Shown here in pieces: positions 16,842-26,097 of a stretch of 64,000 nucleotides of DNA. This DNA comes from Chthonobacter albigriseus. Its GTDB lineage: Bacteria; Pseudomonadota; Alphaproteobacteria; Rhizobiales; Pleomorphomonadaceae. Made by a program: the position numbers and the translations under genes. The notes beneath the pieces are model-generated. The model was given only the letters and a program-made list of their open reading frames with translations. It made no database searches and was not told the origin of the DNA. The stretch is taken from contig NZ_JACDIT010000007.1 in assembly GCF_013839445.1 (NCBI RefSeq), positions 150,569-214,568 on the forward strand. Direction: 5' to 3'. Positions within the stretch are counted from its first letter, which is position 1. The number at the start of each line of letters is the position of its first letter.

Positions 16842-18194
16842 TCAGGCCTGGAAGGGATCCGTTGCCAGCCACTTCTCCAGCCAATGGATGTCGTACATGC
16901 CGTTGGCGATGTCCTGGTTGTCGACGAGGTGGCGGAACAGCGGGATCGTCGACTGGATGCCGTCGACGACGAACTCGTCCAGGCAGCGACGCAGCCGCAT
17001 CATGCATTCCACGCGCGTGCGGCCGTGGACGATCAGCTTGCCAATCAGGCTGTCGTAGTGGGGCGGGATGTTGTAGCCCTGGTAGACGCCGCTATCGACA
17101 CGAACACCCAACCCGCCGGGCGGATGCCAATACGTGATCTTGCCGGGCGACGGCGCGAAGGTGGCCGGGTTTTCCGCGTTGATGCGGCACTCGATGGCAT
17201 GGCCGTTGAAGGTGACGTCCGACTGGCGGATCGTCAGCGAGGCGCCGGAGGCGACCTTGATCTGCTCGTTGACGAGGTCGATGCCGGTGATCATCTCGGT
17301 CACCGGATGCTCCACCTGCAGGCGGGTGTTCATCTCGATGAAGTAGAACTCGCCGTCCTCGTAGAGGAACTCGATCGTGCCGACGCCGGAGTATTTCAAC
17401 TCGGCCATGGCATCGGCGACGATGCCGCCGATACGGTCGCGCTGTTCCTGGTTGAGGGCAGGCGAGAGCGCCTCCTCCCACACCTTCTGGTGCCGGCGCT
17501 GGAGCGAGCAATCGCGTTCGCCCAGATGAATGGCGTTGCCCTTGCCGTCGCCGAGAACCTGGATCTCGATGTGGCGCGGCTTGAGGAGATACTTCTCGAT
17601 GTAGACGCTGTCGTCGCCGAACGCGTTCTTGGCCTCGGAACGGGCCGCCGACAGGGCCGACGACATCTCGTCCTCGGTCATGGCGACGCGCATGCCGCGC
17701 CCGCCGCCGCCGGCGGCAGCCTTGACCAGCACGGGGTAGCCGATCTCGGCAGCGATCCGCATCGCGTCCTCGTCGGTGGTCACCGCGCCGTCGGATCCGG
17801 GCACCACGGGAATGCCGAGCCGGCGTGCGGTGTTCTTCGCCTCGATCTTGTCGCCCATGATGCGGATGTGTTCCGCGGACGGGCCGATGAAGGCGATGTT
17901 GTGCGCCGAGAGGATGTCCGCGAAGCGCGCGTTCTCCGACAGGAAGCCGTAGCCCGGGTGGACCGCTTCCGCGCCGGTGATCTCGCAGGCGGCGAGCAGG
18001 CTCGGAATGTTGAGGTAGCTGTCGCGGGCCGGCGGCGGGCCGATGCACACGCTCTCGTCAGCGAGGCGCACGTGCATGGCGTTGGCGTCGGCGGTGGAGT
18101 GGACCGCCACCGTTTCGATGCCGAGTTCCTTGCAGGCGCGCAGCACCCGGAGGGCGATCTCGCCGCGATTGGCAATGAGGATCTTGTTGAACAT
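16842..18194 (-). CDS. accC: Acetyl-CoA carboxylase, biotin carboxylase subunit
   Basis: The 450-residue subunit carboxylates biotin on BCCP using ATP and bicarbonate, the first step of fatty-acid synthesis. It opens with MFNKILIANRGEIALRVLRA. The ATP-grasp loop is AAAGGGGRGMRVA, followed by the catalytic region FIEMNTRLQVEHPVTEMITG. Length is normal. ATG 18194 is preferred over a short GTG extension to 18212, which would overlap accB. It is the last gene of the aroQ-accB-accC operon, 14 bp after accB. Confidence 0.98.
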   Translation of the reverse strand: MFNKILIANRGEIALRVLRACKELGIETVAVHSTADANAMHVRLADESVCIGPPPARDSYLNIPSLLAACEITGAEAVHPGYGFLSENARFADILSAHNIAFIGPSAEHIRIMGDKIEAKNTARRLGIPVVPGSDGAVTTDEDAMRIAAEIGYPVLVKAAAGGGGRGMRVAMTEDEMSSALSAARSEAKNAFGDDSVYIEKYLLKPRHIEIQVLGDGKGNAIHLGERDCSLQRRHQKVWEEALSPALNQEQRDRIGGIVADAMAELKYSGVGTIEFLYEDGEFYFIEMNTRLQVEHPVTEMITGIDLVNEQIKVASGASLTIRQSDVTFNGHAIECRINAENPATFAPSPGKITYWHPPGGLGVRVDSGVYQGYNIPPHYDSLIGKLIVHGRTRVECMMRLRRCLDEFVVDGIQSTIPLFRHLVDNQDIANGMYDIHWLEKWLATDPFQA

Positions 18195-18208
18195 GCGTGT
18201 TGCGCCGC

Positions 18209-18676
18209 TCACTCGATGATCATCAGCGGTTCGCCGTATTCGACGGGCTGACCGTTGTCCACGAGGATGGCGGTGACCTTGCCGGCACGGGGCGCGGCGA
18301 TCTGGTTCATGTGCTTCATCGCTTCCACGATCAGCACGGTCTGGCCCTGGCGGACGCTGTCGCCGATCTCCACGAAGTTTCGCGAGCCGGGCTCGGGCGC
18401 GAGGTAGCAGGTGCCGACCATCGGCGAGGAGACGGCGCCGGGATGCGTGGCGGGGTCAGGCGCCTTCACTTCACCAGGGGCGATGGCCGGCGCGGCGGGC
18501 GCTGCCGCCTGGGCGGCGGGGGCAGGGGCAGGCGCATAGGCCGCCGCGGGCGCCGGCATGCGAGCCACGCGGACGCGCAGCTTGTCCTGCTCGACCTCGA
18601 TCTCGGTCAGGTCTGTCTCGTCGAGGATCTCGGCGAGCTTGCGGATGAGGTCGTAGTCGATCGCTTTGGTGGTCAT
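18209..18676 (-). CDS. accB: Acetyl-CoA carboxylase biotin carboxyl carrier protein
   Basis: The 155-residue carrier has an N-terminal dimerisation segment, a flexible Ala/Pro linker (about 50-80) and a C-terminal biotinyl domain with the biotin-acceptor lysine in VEAMKHMN. The thumb-like insertion typical of AccB (CYLAPEPGSRNFVEIGD) is present. It partners AccC downstream. MTTKAIDYDLIRKLAEIL gives the usual start; the upstream in-frame residues are out of family. It lies between aroQ (25 bp) and accC (14 bp). Confidence 0.97.
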   Translation of the reverse strand: MTTKAIDYDLIRKLAEILDETDLTEIEVEQDKLRVRVARMPAPAAAYAPAPAPAAQAAAPAAPAIAPGEVKAPDPATHPGAVSSPMVGTCYLAPEPGSRNFVEIGDSVRQGQTVLIVEAMKHMNQIAAPRAGKVTAILVDNGQPVEYGEPLMIIE

Positions 18677-18701
18677 CGTCTGGTCTGCACTCCGGCCTGG
18701 A

Positions 18702-19142
18702 TCACTTGCTGAGGATCGCGGCGATGGCATCCAACGCGAGGAGATAGCCCTGGGGGCCGAGCCCGACGATCACTCCGCTCGCCACAGGCGATACGTAGGA
18801 GTGGTGGCGGAAGGTTTCGCGCGCGTGGACATTGGACAGATGGACCTCGATCAGCGGCACGCCGGTTCCCTTGATGGCGTCGTGCAGAGCGATCGAAGTA
18901 TGGGTGTATGCGCCCGGATTGATCACGACGCCCGCGCCGCGGCGGCCGGCCTCGTGGATCCAGTCGATCAGGACGCCCTCGTGGTTGGTCTGGCGGAAAT
19001 CCAGGCTCAGACCCAGCGCGTCGGCCTTCTGCCGGCAGGACGCCTCGACGTCGGCCAGCGTCGCCGCGCCATAGACGCCGGGTTCGCGGGTGCCGAGCAG
19101 GTTGAGGTTGGGTCCGTTCAGGACGAGGACGTCGCGCGCCAA
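18702..19142 (-). CDS. aroQ: Type II 3-dehydroquinate dehydratase
   Basis: This 146-residue enzyme dehydrates 3-dehydroquinate in the shikimate pathway. The family signature VLNGPNLNLLGTREPGVYG contains the active-site loop arginine and tyrosine, followed by RQTNHEGVLIDWIHEA, VINPGAYTHTS and the catalytic-histidine segment EVHLSNVHARE. The start is unusual: the only in-frame start near the conserved N-terminus is TTG (19140-19142), preceded by an in-frame TGA nine bases upstream, so TTG initiation seems forced. First gene of aroQ-accB-accC. Confidence 0.95.
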   Translation of the reverse strand: MARDVLVLNGPNLNLLGTREPGVYGAATLADVEASCRQKADALGLSLDFRQTNHEGVLIDWIHEAGRRGAGVVINPGAYTHTSIALHDAIKGTGVPLIEVHLSNVHARETFRHHSYVSPVASGVIVGLGPQGYLLALDAIAAILSK

Positions 19143-19221
19143 AGGGGTTCATCCGAAAGGCAGGGAATCGCGACAGCGTGCCGCCCCTGCGGGAACACCC
19201 TTATAGGCATTCGCTTTCCGG

Positions 19222-19259
19222 AAAAAAAGGGAGGAACCCGACGCCAGTGTGGGTTCCTC
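19222..19259 (-). terminator. Rho-independent terminator of the M48-dsbA unit
   Basis: A perfect 9-bp stem (GAGGAACCC 19231-19239 with GGGTTCCTC 19251-19259) is followed on the minus strand by a seven-base T-run (complement of 19222-19228). It ends the transcript coming from the DsbA-like gene, so aroQ-accB-accC needs its own promoter between here and 19142. Confidence 0.88.
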
Positions 19260-19267
19260 CGGCGCAA

Positions 19268-20038
19268 TCAGCAGGTCGCCTTCCCGCACTCGCGGACGGC
19301 GACGATCTTGGCGCGCAGGTCGTCGATGCCGACCGCGCCGAAGATGACCTCGTCGGCCAGGACATAGGAAGGCGTGCCGGAGAGCCCCAGCTTGTTGGCG
19401 ATCGTGTAGACCTCCTCCAGGGTGGATGCGACCTCAGGATCCTTGAGGCGCGCCTCGACGGCGGCCGGATCGATGCCCGCTTCCTCGACGGCCGCCATGG
19501 CGCGCTTCTCGTCGGCCTGACCCGGACCCAGCAGGAGCGCCTTGTGGAAGTCCAGGTACTTGTCCGGCGCGGCCAGGTTGACGGCGATCGCCACGCGGGC
19601 GGCCTCCACCGAACCCGGTCCGAGAACCGGGAACTCCTTCAGGACGATCTTCACGTCCTTGTCGTCCTCCAGCAACGCGAGCGTGTCCTCCAGCGCGCGT
19701 TTGCAGTAGCCGCAGTTGTAGTCGAAGAATTCGACCAGAGTGATCGGCGCCTTGGGGTCGCCGAGTACCACCTGCCGCTGGCTGGTGTAGAGCTTGTCCT
19801 TGACCTCTCCGACGGCGGCAACCCGCGCAGCGGCTTCCGCGTCCTGCCGCTTCTTCTGCAGGGCGACGAGAGCCTCTTCGATCACTTCCGGATTGTTGAC
19901 GAGGTAGTCGCGCACCACCGCCTCGATCGCGTCCTTGTCGACCGCCGAAATTTCCGCCGCGGATGTCGCCGGCCCCAGGAACGTGGCGGCGGACAGGAAG
20001 CCGGCGACCAGGACGGCTCGAAGGGCGGACGAGGGCAT
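19268..20038 (-). CDS. DsbA-family periplasmic thiol:disulphide oxidoreductase
   Basis: The 256-residue protein has a signal peptide (about 1-27), a helical N-terminal extension of the Com1/ScsC-like type (about 30-85) and a thioredoxin-DsbA fold. The active site is C109-G-Y-C112 (FFDYNCGYCKRA) and the cis-proline loop is SGTPSYVL. The C-terminus carries two further cysteines (ECGKATC). It forms or isomerises disulphides in exported proteins. It is 31 bp downstream of the M48 protease gene, in a probable operon, and is followed by a strong terminator. Confidence 0.93.
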   Translation of the reverse strand: MPSSALRAVLVAGFLSAATFLGPATSAAEISAVDKDAIEAVVRDYLVNNPEVIEEALVALQKKRQDAEAAARVAAVGEVKDKLYTSQRQVVLGDPKAPITLVEFFDYNCGYCKRALEDTLALLEDDKDVKIVLKEFPVLGPGSVEAARVAIAVNLAAPDKYLDFHKALLLGPGQADEKRAMAAVEEAGIDPAAVEARLKDPEVASTLEEVYTIANKLGLSGTPSYVLADEVIFGAVGIDDLRAKIVAVRECGKATC

Positions 20039-20069
20039 GCTCAGGGACTCCGATTCAAAGGTCGTCTGT

Positions 20070-21449
20070 TCAGTATCTCTTCGGATTGTATGTGACCAGA
20101 TCGTCGGCGCGAAGCCACGCCGGCGACCCCCGCTTCAATTTCGCTTGAGCGCGCATCGCATACTGCTTGGCCGATTTGACGTCACCCGCCGCGAAGGCGC
20201 CTTGGGCCGTCGCAAGGTCCGCCATCGGGATGTTCCCCGTCCGGGCATAGGCGATGGCAAGCTGCCGATAGGCGATCGCGTTGTCCGGGTCGTTGCCGAG
20301 GCCCTTGGTCAACTGCTCGATCGCCTCCTTCATGTCGCCGTCGCCGTTGGCGGCGATCAGCGCCTGGCCGAGCAGGACACGGATCTGACCCTCGCCGGGA
20401 TCGAGGCTCACAGCCTTCCGCAGGGGCGCGACCGCGGCCTTGGGGGATCCTGTGTCGAGAAGGATCTGGCCCTTGAGTTCATGGAGGTAGGGGTTCTTCG
20501 GGTCGATGCCGATCAACTCGTCCACTGCGGCGATCGCAGACCGGGGGTCACCGTAGCGATAGGCGACGATGGCGCGCGCGTATTTGGCCGGCAGGCTCTG
20601 ATCGTTGGGCGGGTAGGCGCGCGCGGTCTTCTGGGCCGCCCCGGTGAAGGCGATGAACTTGGCCCGCACCATGTTGTGACGGTGCTGCAGCATGACGTCG
20701 TCGACCGCATTCCAGTGCGGGCTCTTCTCGGCGGTCTCGCGGATCTGGATGATGCGGTCCGCCGCCAGGGGGTGGCTCAGCACATAGGGGTCGTTGAAGG
20801 CGGCGCCGAAAAGCTGCTGGCGCGACAGCCGGTCGAAGGTGGCGATCATGCCGCGCGCGGACTGCCCGGTCTTGGCGAGGTAGCTGAGGGCGGCCAGATC
20901 GGCCGAGGACTCCTCGGTCCGCTGGTAGGCGAGGAGGCTGCGCATGCCGATCTGCCCGCCTCCGGCCGCCGCCGCCACGCCGCCGCGCGCGGCCTGCTTG
21001 TTGCCGCCGGCGGACCCGGCGATCGCGCCTGCGGCGCCCGCGAGGATGCCGATCGCGGCCAGGATCTGCGCCTTGACGATCGCCTCGCGCAGACGCGCCA
21101 GATGGTTGCCGGCGAGATGGCCCGTCTCGTGCGCGATCACGCCGATCAGCTCGTTCGGCGTTTCTGTCTGCATCAAGGTGCCGGCGTTGATGAAGATGTG
21201 CCGGCTGTCGGCCACGAAGGCGTTGAAGTTGGTGTCGTTGACGATCTTGATCTCGATGTTCGCCGCGCCGAGCCCGGCGGCCTTGAGGATCGGGCGGGCA
21301 TAGTCGCGGACGAGCGCCTCGGCTTCCGCGTCGCGGATCAGGGCGACGCGGCGGCCGCGTTCCTGGGCGAGGGCGGGCAGGGCGGACGTGACGACAAGGC
21401 TGAGGGCGGTCAGGCCGGCCACGAGCGTGAGCGAAAGCCGTTCGGCCAT
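20070..21449 (-). CDS. Periplasmic M48-family metalloprotease with TPR repeats (BepA-like)
   Basis: The 459-residue protein has a signal peptide (about 1-28) and a peptidase M48 domain with zinc motif HETGH at residues 107-111 and the third ligand in the SSADLAALSYL region. The C-terminal half is made of TPR-like helices (IDPKNPYLHELKGQILLDTG and later repeats). This architecture matches BepA/YfgC, which maintains outer-membrane protein quality. ATG 21449 starts the signal peptide; the longer open frame upstream has no family resemblance. It is co-transcribed with the DsbA-like gene, consistent with joint envelope-protein folding control. Confidence 0.93.
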   Translation of the reverse strand: MAERLSLTLVAGLTALSLVVTSALPALAQERGRRVALIRDAEAEALVRDYARPILKAAGLGAANIEIKIVNDTNFNAFVADSRHIFINAGTLMQTETPNELIGVIAHETGHLAGNHLARLREAIVKAQILAAIGILAGAAGAIAGSAGGNKQAARGGVAAAAGGGQIGMRSLLAYQRTEESSADLAALSYLAKTGQSARGMIATFDRLSRQQLFGAAFNDPYVLSHPLAADRIIQIRETAEKSPHWNAVDDVMLQHRHNMVRAKFIAFTGAAQKTARAYPPNDQSLPAKYARAIVAYRYGDPRSAIAAVDELIGIDPKNPYLHELKGQILLDTGSPKAAVAPLRKAVSLDPGEGQIRVLLGQALIAANGDGDMKEAIEQLTKGLGNDPDNAIAYRQLAIAYARTGNIPMADLATAQGAFAAGDVKSAKQYAMRAQAKLKRGSPAWLRADDLVTYNPKRY

Positions 21450-21585
21450 GGGTGTCTCCGAGAGGCGCCCGTTGAGGGCTGGTCTTGCCGCGGATCGGCT
21501 GGTAGCAGAGGGGCCGTCCGACGGAGCGCGAAGGTAGGGTCGGGCAGGGTGGTCGGTCAATCCAGTCGGGAGAGGGTTCAAACGG

Positions 21586-22737
21586 ATGCAGCCTTCCAAG
21601 CGCAGTGCGGTCTCGCCCTTCATCGCCATGGACGTGATGGCGGCCGCCAACGCGCTGGAACGCGCCGGCACGCCAGTCGTCCACATGGAGGTCGGAGAGC
21701 CAGGAGCACCGATCCCGGCCAAGGTGCGGGAGGCCGCGGAGGCGGCGCTCCGGCGTGGGCGGATCGGCTATACCGAGGCGCTCGGTCTGCGTGAGCTGCG
21801 CGAGCGGATCGCCCGGCACTACGCCGACCGCTACGGCGTCCGGGTGCCGGCCGAGCGTGTGGCTGTCACCAGCGGCTCGTCAGGCGGCTTCAATCTCGCC
21901 TTCCTGGCGCTGTTCGACGTCGGCGACCGGGTCGGACTGCCAACCCCCGGGTACCCGGCCTACCGCAACATTCTCCAGGCGCTCGGACTCACGGTCGTCG
22001 AGATTCCGACCACGGCGGAGAACCGCTGGCAGGTCACGCCCGCCATGCTGGAAGCGGTGCATGCCGAAGGCCCGCTCAAGGGCCTGATCGTCGCCTCGCC
22101 GGCCAATCCCTCGGGTACGATGATGGAGCGCCAGGGCATCGCCGACCTGATGGGCGCCTGCCGGTTGATGGGCATCTCATTGATCATGGACGAGATCTAC
22201 CACGGGCTCGTCTACGAGGGCCAAGAGACCACGGCGCTGGAGTTCGGCGACGACGTGGTCGTGATCAACTCGTTCTCCAAGTACTACTGCATGACGGGAT
22301 GGCGGATCGGCTGGATGGTGCTGCCGGAAGCGCTGGTGCGGCCGATCGAGCGGATCGCGCAGAACCTCTTTATCTCGCCCTCCGAGATCTCCCAGCGCGC
22401 GGCACTCGGCGCCTTCGAGGCGGTCGAGGAACTGGAAGCTGTGAAGGCCGGCTATGCCGCCAATCGGGCGCTGCTGCTAGACCGCCTGCCGGCGATCGGC
22501 TTCGACCAGTATCTGCCGGTGGACGGTGCATTCTACGTCTACGCCAGCGTCCGGCGCTTCTCCAACGACAGCCTGGACTTCGCCCGCCGGATGCTGAACG
22601 AGGCGGGGGTGGCGGCCACGCCTGGGCCGGACTTCGACACGGAACGCGGCCACGCCTATATCCGCTTCTCCTTCGCAGGCACCCACGAGGCGATGCAGGC
22701 GGCCTGTGACCGGCTGGAAGGCTGGCTGAAGCGCTGA
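21586..22737 (+). CDS. PLP-dependent class I/II aminotransferase
   Basis: This 383-residue fold-type I aminotransferase has GEPGAP near the N-terminus, GYTEALGLRELRERIA, PTPGYPAYRN, and ASPANPSGT (residues 170-178). MDEIYHGLVY carries the cofactor aspartate (D202), and the Schiff-base lysine is K232 in NSFSKYYCMTGWRIGW. It belongs to the aspartate/aromatic aminotransferase subgroup; the substrate cannot be fixed from sequence. It is divergent from the M48 gene and followed by a good terminator. Confidence 0.93.
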   Translation: MQPSKRSAVSPFIAMDVMAAANALERAGTPVVHMEVGEPGAPIPAKVREAAEAALRRGRIGYTEALGLRELRERIARHYADRYGVRVPAERVAVTSGSSGGFNLAFLALFDVGDRVGLPTPGYPAYRNILQALGLTVVEIPTTAENRWQVTPAMLEAVHAEGPLKGLIVASPANPSGTMMERQGIADLMGACRLMGISLIMDEIYHGLVYEGQETTALEFGDDVVVINSFSKYYCMTGWRIGWMVLPEALVRPIERIAQNLFISPSEISQRAALGAFEAVEELEAVKAGYAANRALLLDRLPAIGFDQYLPVDGAFYVYASVRRFSNDSLDFARRMLNEAGVAATPGPDFDTERGHAYIRFSFAGTHEAMQAACDRLEGWLKR

Positions 22738-22770
22738 TCGCCGAGGAGACGTCGGCAAGCTGATGTGGAA

Positions 22771-22798
22771 CGGGCGCCTTTCGGCGCCCGTCTCTTTT
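22771..22798 (+). terminator. Rho-independent terminator
   Basis: CGGGCGCC (22771-22778) pairs with GGCGCCCG (22783-22790) around a TTTC loop, followed by TCTCTTTT. It ends the aminotransferase transcript and may also act on rne from the other side. Confidence 0.85.
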
Positions 22799-22801
22799 CG
22801 A

Positions 22802-25384
22802 TCAGAAGAAGCTGCGGCGCTGCCACCAGCCGGAACGCTTGGGCCGGTCGTCGTCCTCGACCTCGACCCGGGCCGGCGTAGGCTTGCGGGCGGGAGCCGC
22901 CGCAGGCTCCGGAGCCGGTGCAGGCTCGGCAGCGGCAGCCGGCTCGGCGTGGTTTTCCTCGACCGCGGGCTCGTCGACCTCGACCTCGGCCGCGGGTTCG
23001 TCCTCATCTGCCGCCGTGTCGTCGTCGACCGATTCCGCACGCGCGGCTTCCTCGGCCACGAACTCGACGGGTTGCGAGGCGAAGGCCGGAAGAGCCGCGG
23101 CGGTGTCGACGGACGGAGCGGCTTCCTCGTCGGAAGCAGCGACCGTCGCCTCCTCGCCGGACGCTTCGACGTCCGAAGCCTCCTCGTCGCCGGCGATCAT
23201 CTCGCCATCCTTGCCGTTCCGGCGGCGACCGCCACGGCGACCGCGACGTCGCGACCGGCGCTTGGCCTCGGCGGCCTCATCGCTTTCGCTCGTTTCGGCG
23301 GAAACCTCGTCGGCCCGACCTTCCTCGGACGCGCCCTCGGCGGCAACGGCTTCGCCGTCGCCCTCCGATTCGTCGCCGTCCTCGAACTCGTCACCGGCGG
23401 AGCCCGCTTGTGCGCCTTCGCCGGGCGTGTCGCCCGGACCACCGCGCCGGCGGCGCCGACGACGGCGGCGGCGGCGGTTCTGGCCGTCGCCCTCGGATTC
23501 GCGGCGGGGTTCGCCGTTGCGAGCGCGGGTCTCGGTGGTCTCCTCCTCGCCCTCCTCTTCCTCCTCGAGCTCCTCGACGGCGAGATCATCCTCGTCGAAG
23601 GGCTGAACGCTTTCCGGCGTCAGGGTGGAGGGCGTCGGCGGCGGCAGCGGGTTCAGGATCAGCTCGCCGCGTTCGAGCGCGAAATGCTGGTTGCCGAGGT
23701 GCTCGTCGGCCGAGATCGTAAGGACGAGACCGAAGCGGGATTCCAGATCAGCCAGGTGCTTGCGCTTCTGGTTCAGGATGTAGAGCGCCACGCCCGTGCG
23801 GGTGCGCACCGTCAGGTGGTGCGTCACGCCCTTCAGCAGCTGGTCCTCCAGCGCGCGAAGCACGTGCAGCGCCACCGACTCGGTGGAGCGGACGATGCCG
23901 GCGCCCAGGCAGTGGGTGCAGACTTCCGTGGAGCCTTCCAGCACGCCGGTGCGGATGCGCTGGCGGCTCATCTCCATCAGGCCGAAGTGCGAGATGCGGC
24001 CGACCTGGATGCGGGCGCGGTCGTTCTTCAGACATTCCTTGAGCTTGCGCTCGACCGACTTGTTGTTCTTCGACTCCTCCATATCGATGAAGTCGATGAC
24101 GATCAGGCCGGCAAGGTCGCGCAGGCGCAACTGGCGGGCCACCTCCTCGGCGGCCTCCATGTTGGTGGCGAGCGCGGTGTCCTCGATGTTGTGCTCGCGC
24201 GTGGAGCGGCCCGAGTTGACGTCGATGGAGACCAGCGCTTCGGTCTGGTTGATAACGATGTAGCCGCCCGAGCGGAGCGTCACCTGGGGCGAGAACATCG
24301 CGTCCAGCTGCGGCTCGACGCTGAAGCGGGCGAAGATCGGCACCACATCGCGGTAGGGCTGGACGTTCTTGGCATGGCTCGGCATGAGCATGCGCATGAA
24401 GTCCTTGGCCTCGCGGTAGGCCTCGTCGCCGGAGACGAGAACCTCGTCGATGTCCTTGTTGTAGAGGTCGCGGATGGAGCGCTTGACCAGCGAGCCTTCC
24501 TCATAGACCAGGGTCGGCGCGGAGGATTGCAGCGTCAGTTCGCGCACGTTCTCCCACAGGCGGAGCAGATACTCGAAGTCGCGCTTGATCTCGGCCTTGG
24601 TGCGCGCGGCTCCCGCGGTGCGCAGGATGACGCCCATGCCTTCCGGCACCTCCAGATCGTGGGCGATCTCCTTGAGGCGCTTGCGGTCGGTGATGTTGGT
24701 GATCTTGCGCGAGATGCCGCCGCCCCGGCCGGAGTTCGGCATCAGCACGGAATAGCGGCCGGCCAGCGACAGGTAGGTGGTAAGCGCCGCGCCCTTGGTG
24801 CCACGCTCTTCCTTGACCACCTGGACCAGCAGCACCTGGCGCCGCTTGATGACTTCCTGGATCTTGTACTGCCGCATGCGCGGCTTGCGCCGCTCGGGCA
24901 CTTCCTCCAGCGCGTCCTCCGCGCCGACGGACTCCACATGGTCCTCGTCGTCGTCGCCGTTGCCGTTGCCGTTGGAATGGATCTCGGTGACGGAACCCTC
25001 GTCGATCTCGGTGACCGCCGCGGCTGCCGGAGCGCGTTCACGCTCGCGCTCGCGTTCGCGGCGCGACTTGGACCGGCGCTCGTTCTCTTCCTGCTCCTCG
25101 CGCTCCTCAGCCTCGATCAGGGCCTGCCGGTCAGCGACGGGGATCTGGTAGTAGTCCGGGTGGATTTCGGAGAAGGCGAGGAAACCGTGGCGGTTGCCGC
25201 CGTACTCGACGAAGGCCGCCTGGAGCGAGGGCTCCACGCGTGTGACCTTAGCGAGATAGATGTTACCTCTGAGCTGCTTCTTGGTGGCTGACTCGAAGTC
25301 GAATTCCTCGACCCGGGTCCCGCGGACCACAACTACCCGGGTCTCCTCCGGGTGGGTGGCATCGATAAGCATCTTGTTGGGCAT
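22802..25384 (-). CDS. rne: Ribonuclease E
   Basis: The 860-residue endoribonuclease initiates mRNA decay and processes rRNA/tRNA precursors, and scaffolds a degradosome. The order is an S1 domain interrupted by a charged insertion (about 85-165, containing an RERERERE run and a DDDEDH acidic patch), the catalytic RNase E/G domain with VIDFIDMEE, and the zinc link CTHCLGAG. A long disordered C-terminal half follows, rich in E/A and in arginine patches (QNRRRRRRRRRRRG), typical RNA- and partner-binding segments. It ends in a WWQRRSFF-like tail. The S1 insertion is common in alphaproteobacterial RNase E. Confidence 0.97.
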   Translation of the reverse strand: MPNKMLIDATHPEETRVVVVRGTRVEEFDFESATKKQLRGNIYLAKVTRVEPSLQAAFVEYGGNRHGFLAFSEIHPDYYQIPVADRQALIEAEEREEQEENERRSKSRRERERERERAPAAAAVTEIDEGSVTEIHSNGNGNGDDDEDHVESVGAEDALEEVPERRKPRMRQYKIQEVIKRRQVLLVQVVKEERGTKGAALTTYLSLAGRYSVLMPNSGRGGGISRKITNITDRKRLKEIAHDLEVPEGMGVILRTAGAARTKAEIKRDFEYLLRLWENVRELTLQSSAPTLVYEEGSLVKRSIRDLYNKDIDEVLVSGDEAYREAKDFMRMLMPSHAKNVQPYRDVVPIFARFSVEPQLDAMFSPQVTLRSGGYIVINQTEALVSIDVNSGRSTREHNIEDTALATNMEAAEEVARQLRLRDLAGLIVIDFIDMEESKNNKSVERKLKECLKNDRARIQVGRISHFGLMEMSRQRIRTGVLEGSTEVCTHCLGAGIVRSTESVALHVLRALEDQLLKGVTHHLTVRTRTGVALYILNQKRKHLADLESRFGLVLTISADEHLGNQHFALERGELILNPLPPPTPSTLTPESVQPFDEDDLAVEELEEEEEGEEETTETRARNGEPRRESEGDGQNRRRRRRRRRRRGGPGDTPGEGAQAGSAGDEFEDGDESEGDGEAVAAEGASEEGRADEVSAETSESDEAAEAKRRSRRRGRRGGRRRNGKDGEMIAGDEEASDVEASGEEATVAASDEEAAPSVDTAAALPAFASQPVEFVAEEAARAESVDDDTAADEDEPAAEVEVDEPAVEENHAEPAAAAEPAPAPEPAAAPARKPTPARVEVEDDDRPKRSGWWQRRSFF

Positions 25385-26097
25385 GAAAGGGAAGCTCCCG
25401 GCCGCGCGAAAGCGCCCGGCCGCCCGCGATCGGGCAGCAAGGGGCGCGCAAGGCCGTCAATGGGGGTGGTGGGGGTTGGAGCCGACGCCGGGCGCCCGAA
25501 GAACGACTCGACGACCATGCCGGAGGCGATACGCACTCCCGGATTTTGCCTGGTCGCAGTCGGCCTCGATATCGGCACGTTCGGCTCGTTCCTGACTCGC
25601 GTCACCGCCGGAGAACGGCGGATCGAAAAGCGTCTGGCCGGCGGTCGTCGGCCGCACGGCGGAACCGTCATCTTTTCGGTGATTCAGCACGGCCCAAGAT
25701 TTCCACCACCACGACCGGCCCGTTGCATGGGCCGGAGAGGAGGTGGAGGCCGGGTTCGCTCCAGATTGCCGACCGGCGTCCGCGCATCGTCGCGAGCCCC
25801 GTTCTCGGCTCCCTCGAACACCATCCCGAAGGGACGGAAGAGGGTGCCATCTTGGCCGCTCTCGTATACCGAGGCGAGGATTCGGGCTCCTGCTGGATCT
25901 TTTAAGTGGCCTTGCCGGGCAATGCAAGCGAGGACGACACAACAACACTGGTCCGTATCGCCAAATCATGCGATCAGCAGGTGTTTCTGGTCGTTCGATC
26001 CGCCGGTTGCACAGTCGGGTAAGGTCTCGTTAACCCATTGCGGGTAGGCGGGCGGATGGTGCGCTGCTACACTCGCGCCCAAATCCGGGAGTGTTCC
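25385..26097. other. Long divergent intergenic region (rne leader and amidase promoter)
   Basis: About 710 bp separate rne from the amidase gene. RNase E genes often have long 5' leaders used for autoregulation, which could explain the minus-strand part. On the plus strand a TTGCAC-N17-TTAACC element at 26007-26035 is a possible amidase promoter. Several short frames exist but none shows a ribosome site or a protein family. I see no structured RNA family that I can name. Confidence 0.4.

Noticed and set aside
16617..18251. 544-residue plus-strand frame opposite accC
   Set aside because: Shadow of accC; no independent support.
22802..23700. Arg-, Ala- and Glu-rich repeats in the rne 3' half as a separate gene or repeat element
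   Set aside because: They are the normal disordered C-terminal region of RNase E in frame with the catalytic domain.
22763..25291. 842-residue open frame on the plus strand opposite rne
   Set aside because: Antisense shadow of RNase E; composition and lack of motifs argue against a real gene.
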